DNA of 64,000 nucleotides. It comes from Leptofilum sp965223525 (GTDB lineage Bacteria > Chloroflexota > Anaerolineae > Promineifilales > Promineifilaceae). Numbering within the stretch: position 1 is the first letter of the stretch; the number at the start of each line of letters is the position of its first letter. The DNA lies in contig NZ_CBDCWX010000005.1 in assembly GCF_965223525.1 (NCBI RefSeq), positions 2,542,001-2,606,000 on the forward strand, given 5' to 3'. The notes under the pieces were generated by a model. The model did not search any database. It saw only the letters and a program-made list of their open reading frames with translations, and was not told the DNA's origin. Below, one piece after another: positions 1 to 7,636 of this stretch. Made by a program: the position numbers and the translations under genes.

Positions 1-357
1 GCGACCAATCAGGTAGATGGCAACCTCGGTTTTGTGCTATCCAGCGCCCAGCCGCCGGACGTGTTGGCCCAGCACCAGGGCATGGGCTCGCCCTTTTTCA
101 ACATTTTTGGCTATACGGCCGTCCTCGGCCCACTTTCAGAAGAAGGTGCAAGAAACCTCATTGCCACGTCACCCATCAAATTTGCGGCGCGGGATGTGGA
201 TTGGATTTTGGCAGAAAGCGGCCGTTGGCCCATGCCGCTACAAATTTTGTGCCGTGAGCGGCTCTTGAGCTTGAGCGAAGGCGAAAAAGGCGACGACTGG
301 CGTGAAGAAGCCCTGCGCCAGCTTGAGCCGCTGCGCCGCATGACCAAGAACCAGTGA
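1..357 (+). CDS. C-terminal part of a P-loop (STAND/AAA-type) ATPase, truncated by the window edge
   Basis: The frame is open from base 1 to a TGA at 355-357, so this is the last 118 residues of a gene that begins outside the window. The stretch GSPFFNIFGYTAVLGPLSEE, followed by a segment on residue placement and the motif WILAESGRWPMPLQILC, matches the sensor/arginine-finger end of the bacterial AAA_16/STAND-like ATPases, where a membrane or effector partner is usually fused upstream. The same layout (result, GPL-type segment, helix, Pro-x-x-Leu-Gln) recurs in the next gene. The two genes are therefore probably related ATPases in tandem. The N-terminal domains and the effector part cannot be seen here. 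Confidence 0.7.
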   Translation, partial: ATNQVDGNLGFVLSSAQPPDVLAQHQGMGSPFFNIFGYTAVLGPLSEEGARNLIATSPIKFAARDVDWILAESGRWPMPLQILCRERLLSLSEGEKGDDWREEALRQLEPLRRMTKNQ

Positions 358-411
358 TCAGTATTCGGTGAGCCGTAAACGGTAAACCGATAACTGATAA
401 CCGATTACCGA
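355..411. repeat. CGGTAAAC/GGTTATCGG palindromic spacer repeat
   Basis: The spacer consists almost entirely of permutations of CAGTATTCGGT, CGTAAACGGTAAACCG and GATAACCGATTACCG, forming an imperfect inverted repeat that ends directly at the ATG of the next gene. The same words recur at 23452-23527, 26551-26600 and 35981-36049. It begins inside the stop region of the preceding gene. Confidence 0.7.
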
Positions 412-3201
412 ATGAGTGACACTCTACGCGAACGCTACACAGACGCCCCCACGCTGACCGGCAACTTGCTCATTGGCAGCGTGCGGCTGCTGTTTTGGCT
501 CTTTTTCCACCCCTCGGCCTGGCGCAACCACCTCAAGCGCATGGACAGCACGCTCTCCCCTTACTTTAGTTTGGCCGATTTACAGCAACGGCAGTGGACT
601 AATACGGCCGTTCTCCGCTTCCTCCTCATGACCTTTTTTGCCTGGCCGCTGCTGGTGGGTTTACTGCTGGGGTTGGTTCTTTGGCTGCTCAACTTGCCCA
701 CAACGGCGTTGCTGCTGGGCGTGATGTTGGGCATCGCCGTAGGGCTCATTGTGGGATTGGCCGCCAGCATTGCTGGCAGTGTCGCCATCGGCGTGACGGT
801 GGGCATGGCCACTGGCTTTGCTTTGGGATTGGGAGGCGCACTGCTGCTGCGCTCTGCCGGGGATTTAATCCTGAATGGCGCACCTATCTCCCTGGAAATT
901 GCCGTTAGCAGCCTGATTGGGGCGACGAGTGGCCTGGCTGGCGGACTAGCCTATGGTGTAGGCGTCGGTGTGACGCGGGATGAGATGACACAAGATACCC
1001 CTACACTGAGCGGTGCCGAAGCGGCCGTTCCCTCCGTCTCTATTTTGCGGCAGGTGAGCGGCATGATGGTGGGCATTCTCATCGGCTTGGCGGCCGGTTT
1101 TTTGGCGCGATTGCTTGAGGGCAACTGGGCCACGGCCTTGCTAACTGCGTTGCCGTTTGGCCTGGCGGTAGGCTGGCGTAGCCAAAGCTGGCGGCGGGGG
1201 GCAGTGGCTGGGATTTTGGTGGGTACGGCCGTCTGGCTGGCAGGTGGCGTCCCAACTGCATCGGCGGTGGGAGGGTTGGTACAGGCACTGGCGTTTATTG
1301 CTTTTGTGGCGGCTTTGTTTGCCTTGCCCTACGTGCTGGCGGAGAAGAGCGCCGGAACCTGGGCAGGGGGCTTGGCTGGTGCGCTGGGTAGCGGCGCAGG
1401 CTTGTTTCTGTTTGCCACCGACGGGGCGGCTTACGGCCCATTTTTGTCCTTTGGTCTGGCCGGGATATTGTTGGGGCTGACTTTGGCCTGGTGGCGTCCC
1501 GTGCTGCTCTACCCCTTTTTGCTCATCTGGAACCGGATTTTGTACCAGCTAGATTTACGCCGCGCCGACCAACCAGAGAAACGGCCGTTGCTGCGTTGGC
1601 ACTCCGCCTTTTGGGATGAATTCCAGCGACTGCCGCTCATAAATTTAGATGCCCACCTGCTGCTGACCATCCAAACAAGCCTGGCCGAGGGGCGCACTGC
1701 CATGGCTTATCTCAGCAACACCCGGCAGCGCTGGGCAGCCCAGTCGGCCCAAATTGAGCTGGATGCCCAGCAGTTGGAACGGTGTGAAACGGCCGCGCAA
1801 ATCGCCGAGGTGCATCCTGGGTTGGCTGCAGGGGATCTGGTCGGCCCCGCCAGTGCATTGCTGCGTAGCTTCAGCCGCATCAGTACCGATGTGGCCGCCG
1901 CCCTGCAGCAAGAGAGTGCTTATAATCAGCGGCTAGCCCTGCACGCCGTCGAGGATCGGCTGGATGGCCTCCTGCGCGAGTTAACGCGCAGCAATGAGCC
2001 CTACGCGGCTCGCTTTCGCCCCATTGCGGCCAAGTGGCGGCAAATTGTAGGCGAAAAAGGGGCGCTTTTAGCCGAAGAAGCAGAACTGCGCCAGGAGATT
2101 GACAGCCCGTACATCATCGGCGTGCCGCTAACGGAGAAGCAAGCCATCTTTATCGGGCGGCAGGACGTGAGCAGCCGGATTGAGCAGCTTTTGCTAGATC
2201 GCCGTCAGCCGCCGCTGCTGCTTTACGGCCAGCGGCGCGTGGGCAAAACATCGCTGCTAAATAATTTGGGGCGGCTGTTGCCCAGCACCATCGTTCCGCT
2301 TTTTGTAGATTTGCAAGGCCCGGCCTCGCGGGCGCAGGACGAAGCAGGCTTTTTGTACAACGTGGCGCGGAGCATGGTGAGGTCAGCCAAGCGGCAGCGG
2401 GGCATCGTATTGCCGCCGCTCAGCCGCGAGCAGCTTTACGACGATCCGTTCACTCGCTTTGATGAATGGTTGGATGCGGTTGAACTGGCGTTGGCAGGCA
2501 ATCTGGCTCTGCTGATGCTGGACGAGTTTGAGGCGCTGGAGCGGGTGCTGGCCTTGAATCGGTTTGATGAAGAGATTGTGCTGGGGATGCTGCGCCATCT
2601 CATTCAGCATCGCCCTAAATTCAAGGTGCTGCTCTCCGGCTCACACACGCTGTCGGAATTTTCTCGCTGGTCTAGCTACTTGATCAATGTGCAGGTGATT
2701 CACATCGGTTTTTTGCACCCCGATGAGGCGCGGCAGTTGGTGGAAGTGCCTGTCCAGGGCTTTGCGCTGCGCTATGAACCTGCTGCCAGCCAGCGGGTGC
2801 TGGACTTAACGGAGGGACATCCGTTTTTGGTGCAGCTTTTGTGTGCCGAGATTGTCGCCCTCAAAAATGAGCAGCCTCCGGCACAGCGTCGCTTGGCGAC
2901 GGTGAATGATGTGGAAACGGCCGTGCCCGAAGCGCTCATCCACGGCAGCTTTTTCTTCGCCGACATGCGAAACCAGACGGATGAAGTGGGGGGGCAGGTG
3001 CTGAATCTGCTAGCCAAAGCGGGGGACAGCGAAGTGGTTTCGCGTAGTGAGCTAAAGAGGATCATGGGGGTGGAAACGGCCGTTCTCAGCCAAACCCTCA
3101 CCCAACTCCAACAGCGCGAACTCATCGAGCCACACGGCAACGGCCTGCGCTTCCAAATTGAGCTGGTTCGTCGCTGGTTTCAGGGAGCAGTAGGTGAGTA
3201 A
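412..3201 (+). CDS. Membrane-embedded P-loop ATPase with glycine-rich transmembrane domain
   Basis: This 929-residue protein has two halves. Residues of roughly 75-375 form many hydrophobic segments unusually rich in Gly and Ala (glycine-zipper style, for example GIAVGLIVGLAASIAG), predicted to sit in the membrane. A helical linker follows at about 400-590. The C-terminal half is a STAND/AAA_16-type ATPase with Walker A GQRRVGKTS (Lys612) and Walker B LLMLDEFEALE (Asp704, Glu705). It closes with the segment TEGHPFLVQLLCAEIV and a winged-helix-like end. Such ATPases act as nucleotide-dependent switches; no substrate or effector enzyme domain is visible. It lies 54 bases after a related ATPase, with only a repeat between them. 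A role in signalling or in defence is possible but not shown. Confidence 0.75.
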   Translation: MSDTLRERYTDAPTLTGNLLIGSVRLLFWLFFHPSAWRNHLKRMDSTLSPYFSLADLQQRQWTNTAVLRFLLMTFFAWPLLVGLLLGLVLWLLNLPTTALLLGVMLGIAVGLIVGLAASIAGSVAIGVTVGMATGFALGLGGALLLRSAGDLILNGAPISLEIAVSSLIGATSGLAGGLAYGVGVGVTRDEMTQDTPTLSGAEAAVPSVSILRQVSGMMVGILIGLAAGFLARLLEGNWATALLTALPFGLAVGWRSQSWRRGAVAGILVGTAVWLAGGVPTASAVGGLVQALAFIAFVAALFALPYVLAEKSAGTWAGGLAGALGSGAGLFLFATDGAAYGPFLSFGLAGILLGLTLAWWRPVLLYPFLLIWNRILYQLDLRRADQPEKRPLLRWHSAFWDEFQRLPLINLDAHLLLTIQTSLAEGRTAMAYLSNTRQRWAAQSAQIELDAQQLERCETAAQIAEVHPGLAAGDLVGPASALLRSFSRISTDVAAALQQESAYNQRLALHAVEDRLDGLLRELTRSNEPYAARFRPIAAKWRQIVGEKGALLAEEAELRQEIDSPYIIGVPLTEKQAIFIGRQDVSSRIEQLLLDRRQPPLLLYGQRRVGKTSLLNNLGRLLPSTIVPLFVDLQGPASRAQDEAGFLYNVARSMVRSAKRQRGIVLPPLSREQLYDDPFTRFDEWLDAVELALAGNLALLMLDEFEALERVLALNRFDEEIVLGMLRHLIQHRPKFKVLLSGSHTLSEFSRWSSYLINVQVIHIGFLHPDEARQLVEVPVQGFALRYEPAASQRVLDLTEGHPFLVQLLCAEIVALKNEQPPAQRRLATVNDVETAVPEALIHGSFFFADMRNQTDEVGGQVLNLLAKAGDSEVVSRSELKRIMGVETAVLSQTLTQLQQRELIEPHGNGLRFQIELVRRWFQGAVGE

Positions 3202-3296
3202 CTGAGGACGAAGTGTATAAGTTTCCTTAGGTCAGCGGAGCATAGCGCAGGGACCGGCCGTCATCCCGCAAGCCATCCCTAAGCGTAGAGAGTTCA

Positions 3297-3971
3297 TCAA
3301 GACAACAAGGTTTGCAAAATAGGGCAGGGATAATGGTGATGTGCTTGAGAAACGGCCGTTAAATCCAACTGATCGAACTGTGCTAGGTCAATATCCAGGA
3401 ATTGCTGTAAAGCAACGATGAGTTCGCAAATTGGTAGCCCCATGACGTTGCAGTAGCAGCCATCAAGCCGAGCCACTGGCTGAAACTCTGGATGCTGAAT
3501 GGCATATCCCCCTGCTTTATCAAATGGATCCCCTGTAGCGATATACGCCTGAATTTCTTCGTCAGTGTACGGCCGCATGGTTACAACGGCCGTACTCACC
3601 CCCTGCCATTCTCGCCCTGTGTTGGGTTCCAGCAAAACAAAGCCTGTGTGTACCTCATGTTGGGTGTTTCTGAGGTGGGTGAGCATTCGGTAAGCGGCCG
3701 TTTCATCTGCAGGTTTGTTTAACATTTCGCCCTGATACGCCACTGTTGTATCTGCTGCCAAGATGAGCGTATCTGCTGGAAATGAGTTGTGCTGTTTGGC
3801 AATGGTGCTGGATTTTAATCGAGCCGTTTGTATCACATTTGTTGCTGGATCAGGATGCGTGATGCTGTCTTCATCTGCATTTGCTACCATAATGCCAAAC
3901 GGCAAGCCCAGTAGTTGCAAAAGTTCTCTTCTGCGGGGAGATTGAGAAGCAAGTATAAATTGAATAGACAT
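3297..3971 (-). CDS. maf: Maf-like nucleoside triphosphate pyrophosphatase
   Basis: The 224-residue protein opens with FILASQSPRRRELLQLLG, the Maf signature, and continues with LILAADTTVAYQGEMLNKP and DPFDKAGGYAIQ, the conserved catalytic and fold motifs. Maf proteins hydrolyse non-canonical or modified nucleoside triphosphates (dTTP/UTP type or m7GTP type) to monophosphates in the cytoplasm and were first linked to septum formation. Length is slightly above the usual 190-200 because of a C-terminal tail of about 25 residues. It lies downstream of rplL on the same strand but behind a strong terminator (3982-4019), so it probably has its own promoter or depends on read-through. Confidence 0.93.
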   Translation of the reverse strand: MSIQFILASQSPRRRELLQLLGLPFGIMVANADEDSITHPDPATNVIQTARLKSSTIAKQHNSFPADTLILAADTTVAYQGEMLNKPADETAAYRMLTHLRNTQHEVHTGFVLLEPNTGREWQGVSTAVVTMRPYTDEEIQAYIATGDPFDKAGGYAIQHPEFQPVARLDGCYCNVMGLPICELIVALQQFLDIDLAQFDQLDLTAVSQAHHHYPCPILQTLLS

Positions 3972-3981
3972 GGCGGAAAAT

Positions 3982-4019
3982 AAAAAAGGCTAGACCCACA
4001 TTGGCTCTAGCCTTTTTTT
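3982..4019 (-). terminator. Intrinsic terminator of the rplJ-rplL operon
   Basis: AAAAAAGGCTAGA and TCTAGCCTTTTTTT form a hairpin with an 11-base loop. On the minus strand it follows the rplL stop at 4038 by about 18 bases and ends in a run of T. The flanking A-run makes it potentially bidirectional. Confidence 0.9.
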
Positions 4020-4037
4020 ATGCGTGAAAAAAGATTG

Positions 4038-4418
4038 TTACTTTAATTCGACAACTGCGCCAGCTTCTTCCAATTTGGCTTTGGCTTCTTCAGCCGCTTC
4101 TTTGCCAACGCCTTCCATAACGGTGCCCAAGTTGTCTACAACTTCTTTGGCTTCCTTCAAACCGAGAGCTGTCAAAGCACGAACTTCTTTAATAACGTTG
4201 ATCTTCTTCGGCCCAATTTCCTTCAAAACAACGTCAAATTCGGTCTTTTCTTCAGCAGCTTCAGCTTCGCCGCCCATCATCATGCCAGGCATGGCAGCCA
4301 TAGCCATGGGTGCAGCAGCGCTAACGCCCCACTTATCTTCCAGCATTTTTGTCAGTTCAGCAGCTTCCAACAGGGTCAGGCTGCTCAGTTCATCTACAAT
4401 TTTTTCTAAATCGGCCAC
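4038..4418 (-). CDS. rplL: 50S ribosomal protein L7/L12
   Basis: The 126-residue acidic protein has the L7/L12 architecture: an N-terminal dimerisation helix pair (VDELSSLTLLEAAELTKML), an Ala/Met/Gly-rich hinge at about residues 34-58, and the C-terminal factor-binding domain with KTEFDVVLKEIG, KINVIKEVRALTALGLKEAK and VEGVGKEAAEEAK-like helices. It forms the ribosomal stalk that recruits EF-Tu and EF-G. The start is GTG at 4416-4418, preceded by CGGAGG on the minus strand at about 7 bases. It is the last gene of the rplJ-rplL unit. The hinge has an unusual Met-rich stretch (AMAAMPGMMMGG). Confidence 0.98.
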   Translation of the reverse strand: MADLEKIVDELSSLTLLEAAELTKMLEDKWGVSAAAPMAMAAMPGMMMGGEAEAAEEKTEFDVVLKEIGPKKINVIKEVRALTALGLKEAKEVVDNLGTVMEGVGKEAAEEAKAKLEEAGAVVELK

Positions 4419-4483
4419 GTTTAATTTCCTCCGAAAATAATTTTATTTGTTGTGGTTAATTGTTTAGGCAACAAACCAATCTT

Positions 4484-5023
4484 TTAGGCTGGTTCTGCTG
4501 CACCTTCTTCACTTTTTGCGTAAGCATCAACAACATTAACGACTTGGCGCACGCCGCTAGCCAAAATTGAGGCCACATTCCGGGCAGGCCCGTCAATAAG
4601 CCCAATAATTTGAGCACGCAGTTCGTCCATGCTGGGTAATTTTGCCAGAGCTTCAATTTGCTCTACAGACATAAATTCGTCACCCAAAAAACCGCCGCGC
4701 AGCGTTATTTTCTCATCCTCTTTAGCGAAATCAACCAATGCTTTGGCCAAAGATGGGGCTTCTGAAAGAGCAAAGCCTGTTGCTAATTGTCCTTGCAAGA
4801 AGTCATCAGGTAGTTCTTTGTCTGCTTTTTCCAGCGAAAGCTTGAGCAGGGTGTTTTTAGTTACATGCAATGCACCCTCTGCTTCATACACTTTGTCGCG
4901 TAGCGCACTCATCTGCTTAACGGACATTCCAGTATATTCAGCCAGGAAGATGGCTCGGCTATTCTGGATAAGCTCGTCGTATTGAGCGATTAGCTCTACT
5001 TTTCGTGCTTTTGTAATTGCCAA
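4484..5023 (-). CDS. rplJ: 50S ribosomal protein L10
   Basis: The 179-residue protein begins MAITKARKVELIAQYDELIQ and contains the L10 core (VKQMSALRDKVYEAEGALHV, KNTLLKLSLEKA, TLRGGFLGDEFM). L10 anchors L7/L12 dimers on the 50S stalk base. The start codon is TTG (5021-5023), supported by GGAGGTG on the minus strand about 8 bases upstream. The C-terminal tail that binds L7/L12 ends in KSEEGAAEPA. It is preceded by an L10-type leader with a terminator-like hairpin (5059-5225), so its expression is probably autoregulated. Confidence 0.98.
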   Translation of the reverse strand: MAITKARKVELIAQYDELIQNSRAIFLAEYTGMSVKQMSALRDKVYEAEGALHVTKNTLLKLSLEKADKELPDDFLQGQLATGFALSEAPSLAKALVDFAKEDEKITLRGGFLGDEFMSVEQIEALAKLPSMDELRAQIIGLIDGPARNVASILASGVRQVVNVVDAYAKSEEGAAEPA

Positions 5024-5058
5024 ATTGATTCACCTCCTTATCAGTGAATTGTGAAACA

Positions 5059-5225
5059 AAAAATCCTCATGCCAGTGAGCATGAGGATTTTGCAGTCAAT
5101 ATCAGAACAATTCTGCAAGGCAACCAAATTTGCAATGCAATATTGTTAGAAAATGTTTGCTTGTCCCCACCTCGGCTGGCGATTTTAATACGATTGAATC
5201 GTAACCAACTGTCTTTGGTAGAACA
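5059..5225 (-). promoter_or_regulatory. Ribosomal protein L10 leader with attenuator hairpin
   Basis: In the 234-base gap between rplA and rplJ the minus strand carries CCAAAGACAGTTGG (about 5207-5220) and CCAGCCGAGGTGGGG (about 5165-5179). These match the conserved elements of the L10 leader known from Firmicutes (accaaagacagtaggt ... ctgccgaggt), where L10 or the L10-L12 complex binds its own mRNA. Between that core and rplJ lies a hairpin, AAAATCCTCATGC with GCATGAGGATTTTTT (5059-5091), followed by T-rich sequence on the minus strand, fitting a transcription attenuator. The conserved words and position are seen directly; the mechanism is taken from the Firmicutes model. Confidence 0.85.
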
Positions 5226-5257
5226 GTGCGGATTAAATTTTTAAGCAGCCGCCATTT

Positions 5258-5959
5258 TTACGACAAAGCTTCGCTTGTGTCAAGGCGAATCCCAGGGCCC
5301 ATTGTATTTGCCATCACAATGCGATGAACATAGGTACCTTTTACGGCCGCAGGGCGGGCGCGTTTAATCGTTTCCAATAGATGGTTCAAGTTATCCATCA
5401 ACTGATCTTCGGTGAAGCTGGCTTTGCCGATTGGGGCGTGAATGTTGGCCGTGCGGTCAACCCGAAATTCAACACGGCCTGCTTTCGATTCTTTAATGAG
5501 GCGGGGGAGGTCTGCCCCAGGGGCAACGGTGCCTGCACGTGGATTAGGCATCAGACCACGGGGTCCTAACACACGGCCCAAACGGCCGACTTTGCCCATC
5601 ATGCTGGGTACGGCAATGGCAACATCAAAATCTGTCCAGCCGCCTTGAATCTGTTTGATCAGTTCATCATCAGCAATGTAATCTGCACCGGCTTCTTCAG
5701 CAAGTCGTGCATCTTCACCTTCGGCAAAGACCAATACCCGCACCGTTTTACCCAGGCCATGCGGCAGGTTCAACACCTCTCGAACCTGTTGGTCGGCGTG
5801 ACGCGGGTCCACACCCAAGCGCATATGTACTTCCACGGTGGGGTCAAATTTGGTAACGGCCGTTTCCTTGATCAATTTCACAGCCTCGGCCCGGGAATAC
5901 AGCTTTTCTCGGTCAACTTTAGCTGCTGCTTCTAAATATTTACGTCCTCGTTTTGGCAT
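5258..5959 (-). CDS. rplA: 50S ribosomal protein L1
   Basis: The 233-residue protein begins MPKRGRKYLEAAAKVDREKL and shows the L1 landmarks VDPRHADQQVREVLNLPHG, GADYIADDELIKQIQGGW and the signature region around GRVLGPRGLMPNPRAGTV. L1 forms the ribosomal L1 stalk at the E site and represses its own operon in several bacteria. The ATG at 5957-5959 is preceded on the minus strand by AAGGAGTTATT. It follows rplK with a 50-base spacer. Confidence 0.98.
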   Translation of the reverse strand: MPKRGRKYLEAAAKVDREKLYSRAEAVKLIKETAVTKFDPTVEVHMRLGVDPRHADQQVREVLNLPHGLGKTVRVLVFAEGEDARLAEEAGADYIADDELIKQIQGGWTDFDVAIAVPSMMGKVGRLGRVLGPRGLMPNPRAGTVAPGADLPRLIKESKAGRVEFRVDRTANIHAPIGKASFTEDQLMDNLNHLLETIKRARPAAVKGTYVHRIVMANTMGPGIRLDTSEALS

Positions 5960-6009
5960 AATAACTCCTTGTGGTCTTAACGAACCCGAGTAGGTTCTCC
6001 CACTAATTC

Positions 6010-6435
6010 TTAGTCAGAAACTGTAATACCCATGCTGCGTGCCGTGCCAGCAATAATTTTGATGGCAGCATCCATGTCACGGGCATTTAAATCTTTCATT
6101 TTGATTTCTGCAATTTCGCGTAGCTGTGCTGTGGTCACGGAACCAACTTTGTCACGATTTGGCACAGAAGAACCACTGCGAATGCTAGCGGCTTTCTTTA
6201 ACAAATCCGTAGCTGGGGGCGTCTTTGTAATAAAGCTAAAGCTACCATCCTGAAAAACGGTAACCTCAACTGGAATAACCTGCCCAACCTGCCCAGAGGT
6301 TTTGGCATTGTACTCTTTACAAAACTGCATCAAGTTAATGCCATGAGGGCCAAGCGCTGTACCAACTGGCGGCGCAGGGTTGGCTTTACCACCCTGAATT
6401 TGAATCTTAACAACTGCTTTTACTTTCTTAGCCAT
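6010..6435 (-). CDS. rplK: 50S ribosomal protein L11
   Basis: The start was placed at the ATG of MAKKVKAVVKIQIQGGKANP (6433-6435), preceded by GGAGGT on the minus strand. An upstream in-frame Met (6507) would add 24 residues unlike any L11. The resulting 141-residue length is the family norm. The segment PPVGTALGPHGINLMQFCKE and the C-terminal RNA-binding domain (AGTARSMGITVSD end) are typical. L11 binds the GTPase-associated region of 23S rRNA and is needed for stringent-factor sensing and factor binding. Confidence 0.97.
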   Translation of the reverse strand: MAKKVKAVVKIQIQGGKANPAPPVGTALGPHGINLMQFCKEYNAKTSGQVGQVIPVEVTVFQDGSFSFITKTPPATDLLKKAASIRSGSSVPNRDKVGSVTTAQLREIAEIKMKDLNARDMDAAIKIIAGTARSMGITVSD

Positions 6436-6545
6436 ATTACCTCCATGGAGTCCAAACGCCTTTGATGAGGCTCCTCCAAAACAATAAAACACGAAGGCAG
6501 CAAGCACCTGTACAGGAAATTAAACCGCCTTCGCTAGATAAAATT

Positions 6546-7154
6546 TTAAACTTTTTCTACGTGCAGAAAATCGAGCTCAACGGGTGTTTCACGCCCGAAG
6601 AATGAAACCATCACGCGGACCTTTGCACGATCCGCATCAATTTCTGAGACAGAACCAATAAAGTCAGCAAACGGGCCTGTGCCAATCCGAACTTTTTCAC
6701 CAATTTGGAAGTCGAACTTAACCTTGGGTGCTTCCGCTTCCATGCGGTTCATAATTTTGGCAACTTCTTCGGGGCGAAGTGGGGTTGGTTCATTGCCCAT
6801 GCCCACAAACCCCGTTACGCCAGGTGTATTACGCACTACGTACCAAGAATCCTCGTCTAAAAGCATTTGCACCAAGATGTAGCCAGGGAAGACGCGGCGT
6901 TCAACTGTACGACGCTTGCCGTCCTTAATCTCAATCTCTTCTTCAGTAGGAATGACAACATCAAAGATTTTGGCCTGCATGCCCATGGTTTCAATACGTT
7001 GCTCAATGCTGTGGCGTACCTTGTTTTCGTAGCCAGAATAGCAGTGAACAACATACCAGGAACGGCCGTCATCTGGTATGAGGCTGCTTTCACCACCTGT
7101 GGTGGACAAAGAAGATTCTTCAGCTATTTCTTTGTCTTCAATCTCATTACTCAT
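6546..7154 (-). CDS. nusG: Transcription termination/antitermination protein NusG
   Basis: The 202-residue protein has an acidic N-terminal extension of about 30 residues, then the NGN domain (WYVVHCYSGYENKVRHSIEQ through GYILVQMLLDEDSWYVVRNT) and the C-terminal KOW domain (GEKVRIGTGPFADFIGSVSE). NusG binds RNA polymerase and links it to Rho or to the leading ribosome through S10. It lies between secE and rplK, the usual order. Confidence 0.97.
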   Translation of the reverse strand: MSNEIEDKEIAEESSLSTTGGESSLIPDDGRSWYVVHCYSGYENKVRHSIEQRIETMGMQAKIFDVVIPTEEEIEIKDGKRRTVERRVFPGYILVQMLLDEDSWYVVRNTPGVTGFVGMGNEPTPLRPEEVAKIMNRMEAEAPKVKFDFQIGEKVRIGTGPFADFIGSVSEIDADRAKVRVMVSFFGRETPVELDFLHVEKV

Positions 7155-7199
7155 TTAAAAATCTCGCTCGCTACTTTTAGCAAAATGACTTAGCTACTC

Positions 7200-7421
7200 T
7201 TACAATCCGATGAGTTGTTCGATAAGTAGCTGAATAACATTTGAGAAAAGTAGATCAAATACCCAAAGAAACAAGGCAAAGGCAATGGTCACGCCGATCA
7301 CAATAATGGTTAGACGCCGTGATTCATCACGGGTTGGCCAGGTAACCTTACGCAGTTCACCGCGCGTTTCTTTCCAGTACCGAGAGACTGGGTTAGGCTG
7401 ATTGGCTGTTTTTTCTGTCAC
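7200..7421 (-). CDS. secE: Preprotein translocase subunit SecE
   Basis: The 73-residue protein has the short Gram-positive-type SecE form: a cytoplasmic amphipathic stretch (SRYWKETRGELRKVTWPTRDE) and one transmembrane helix (about residues 38-60). SecE clamps SecY in the Sec translocon. The start is GTG at 7419-7421, with AGAAGGATT upstream on the minus strand. It sits between tRNA-Trp and nusG. Confidence 0.96.
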   Translation of the reverse strand: MTEKTANQPNPVSRYWKETRGELRKVTWPTRDESRRLTIIVIGVTIAFALFLWVFDLLFSNVIQLLIEQLIGL

Positions 7422-7470
7422 TGTTAATCCTTCTAAAAATCAACTTTACTAGCTGCTTTTTACAAAATTA

Positions 7471-7500
7471 CCTCCAGAGACCAGCGAGGGCCTCTGGAGG
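7471..7500 (-). terminator. Hairpin between tRNA-Trp and secE
   Basis: CCTCCAGAG and CTCTGGAGG form a strong stem with an 11-base loop. On the minus strand it is followed by TAATTTTGTAAAAA, a weak T-rich tail. It could be a partial terminator separating tRNA-tuf transcripts from secE-nusG, or an RNA processing site. Confidence 0.5.
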
Positions 7501-7510
7501 TCGTTAAGAG

Positions 7511-7583
7511 CAGGGGGTGCAGGAATCGAACCCGCAGCCTACGGTTTTGGAGACCGTCGCTCTGCCAATTGAGCTAACCCCCT
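7511..7583 (-). tRNA. tRNA-Trp (anticodon CCA)
   Basis: On the minus strand the acceptor stem AGGGGGT pairs with ACCCCCT, the D arm contains TAGCTCAATTGGCAGAGC, the anticodon loop is CTCCAAA with anticodon CCA, and the T arm holds GGTTCGATTCC. The 3' CCA is not encoded. It lies between tuf and secE, a conserved place for tRNA-Trp. Confidence 0.97.
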
Positions 7584-7593
7584 AAAGGTTAAG

Positions 7594-7621
7594 TGGGGCA
7601 TATATGTTGCCACATGCCCCA
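7594..7621 (-). terminator. Hairpin downstream of tuf
   Basis: TGGGGCAT and ATGCCCCA form a stem with a loop of about 12 bases in the 53-base gap between the tuf stop and tRNA-Trp. There is no clear T-run on the minus strand, so it may be a processing or pausing element rather than a full terminator. Confidence 0.4.
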
Positions 7622-7636
7622 TTATACACGAAATTG

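Noticed and set aside
355..411. CRISPR-like look of regularly repeated CGGTAA words
   Set aside because: The words are permuted palindromic fragments without constant repeat length or unique spacers, and no cas gene is in the window.
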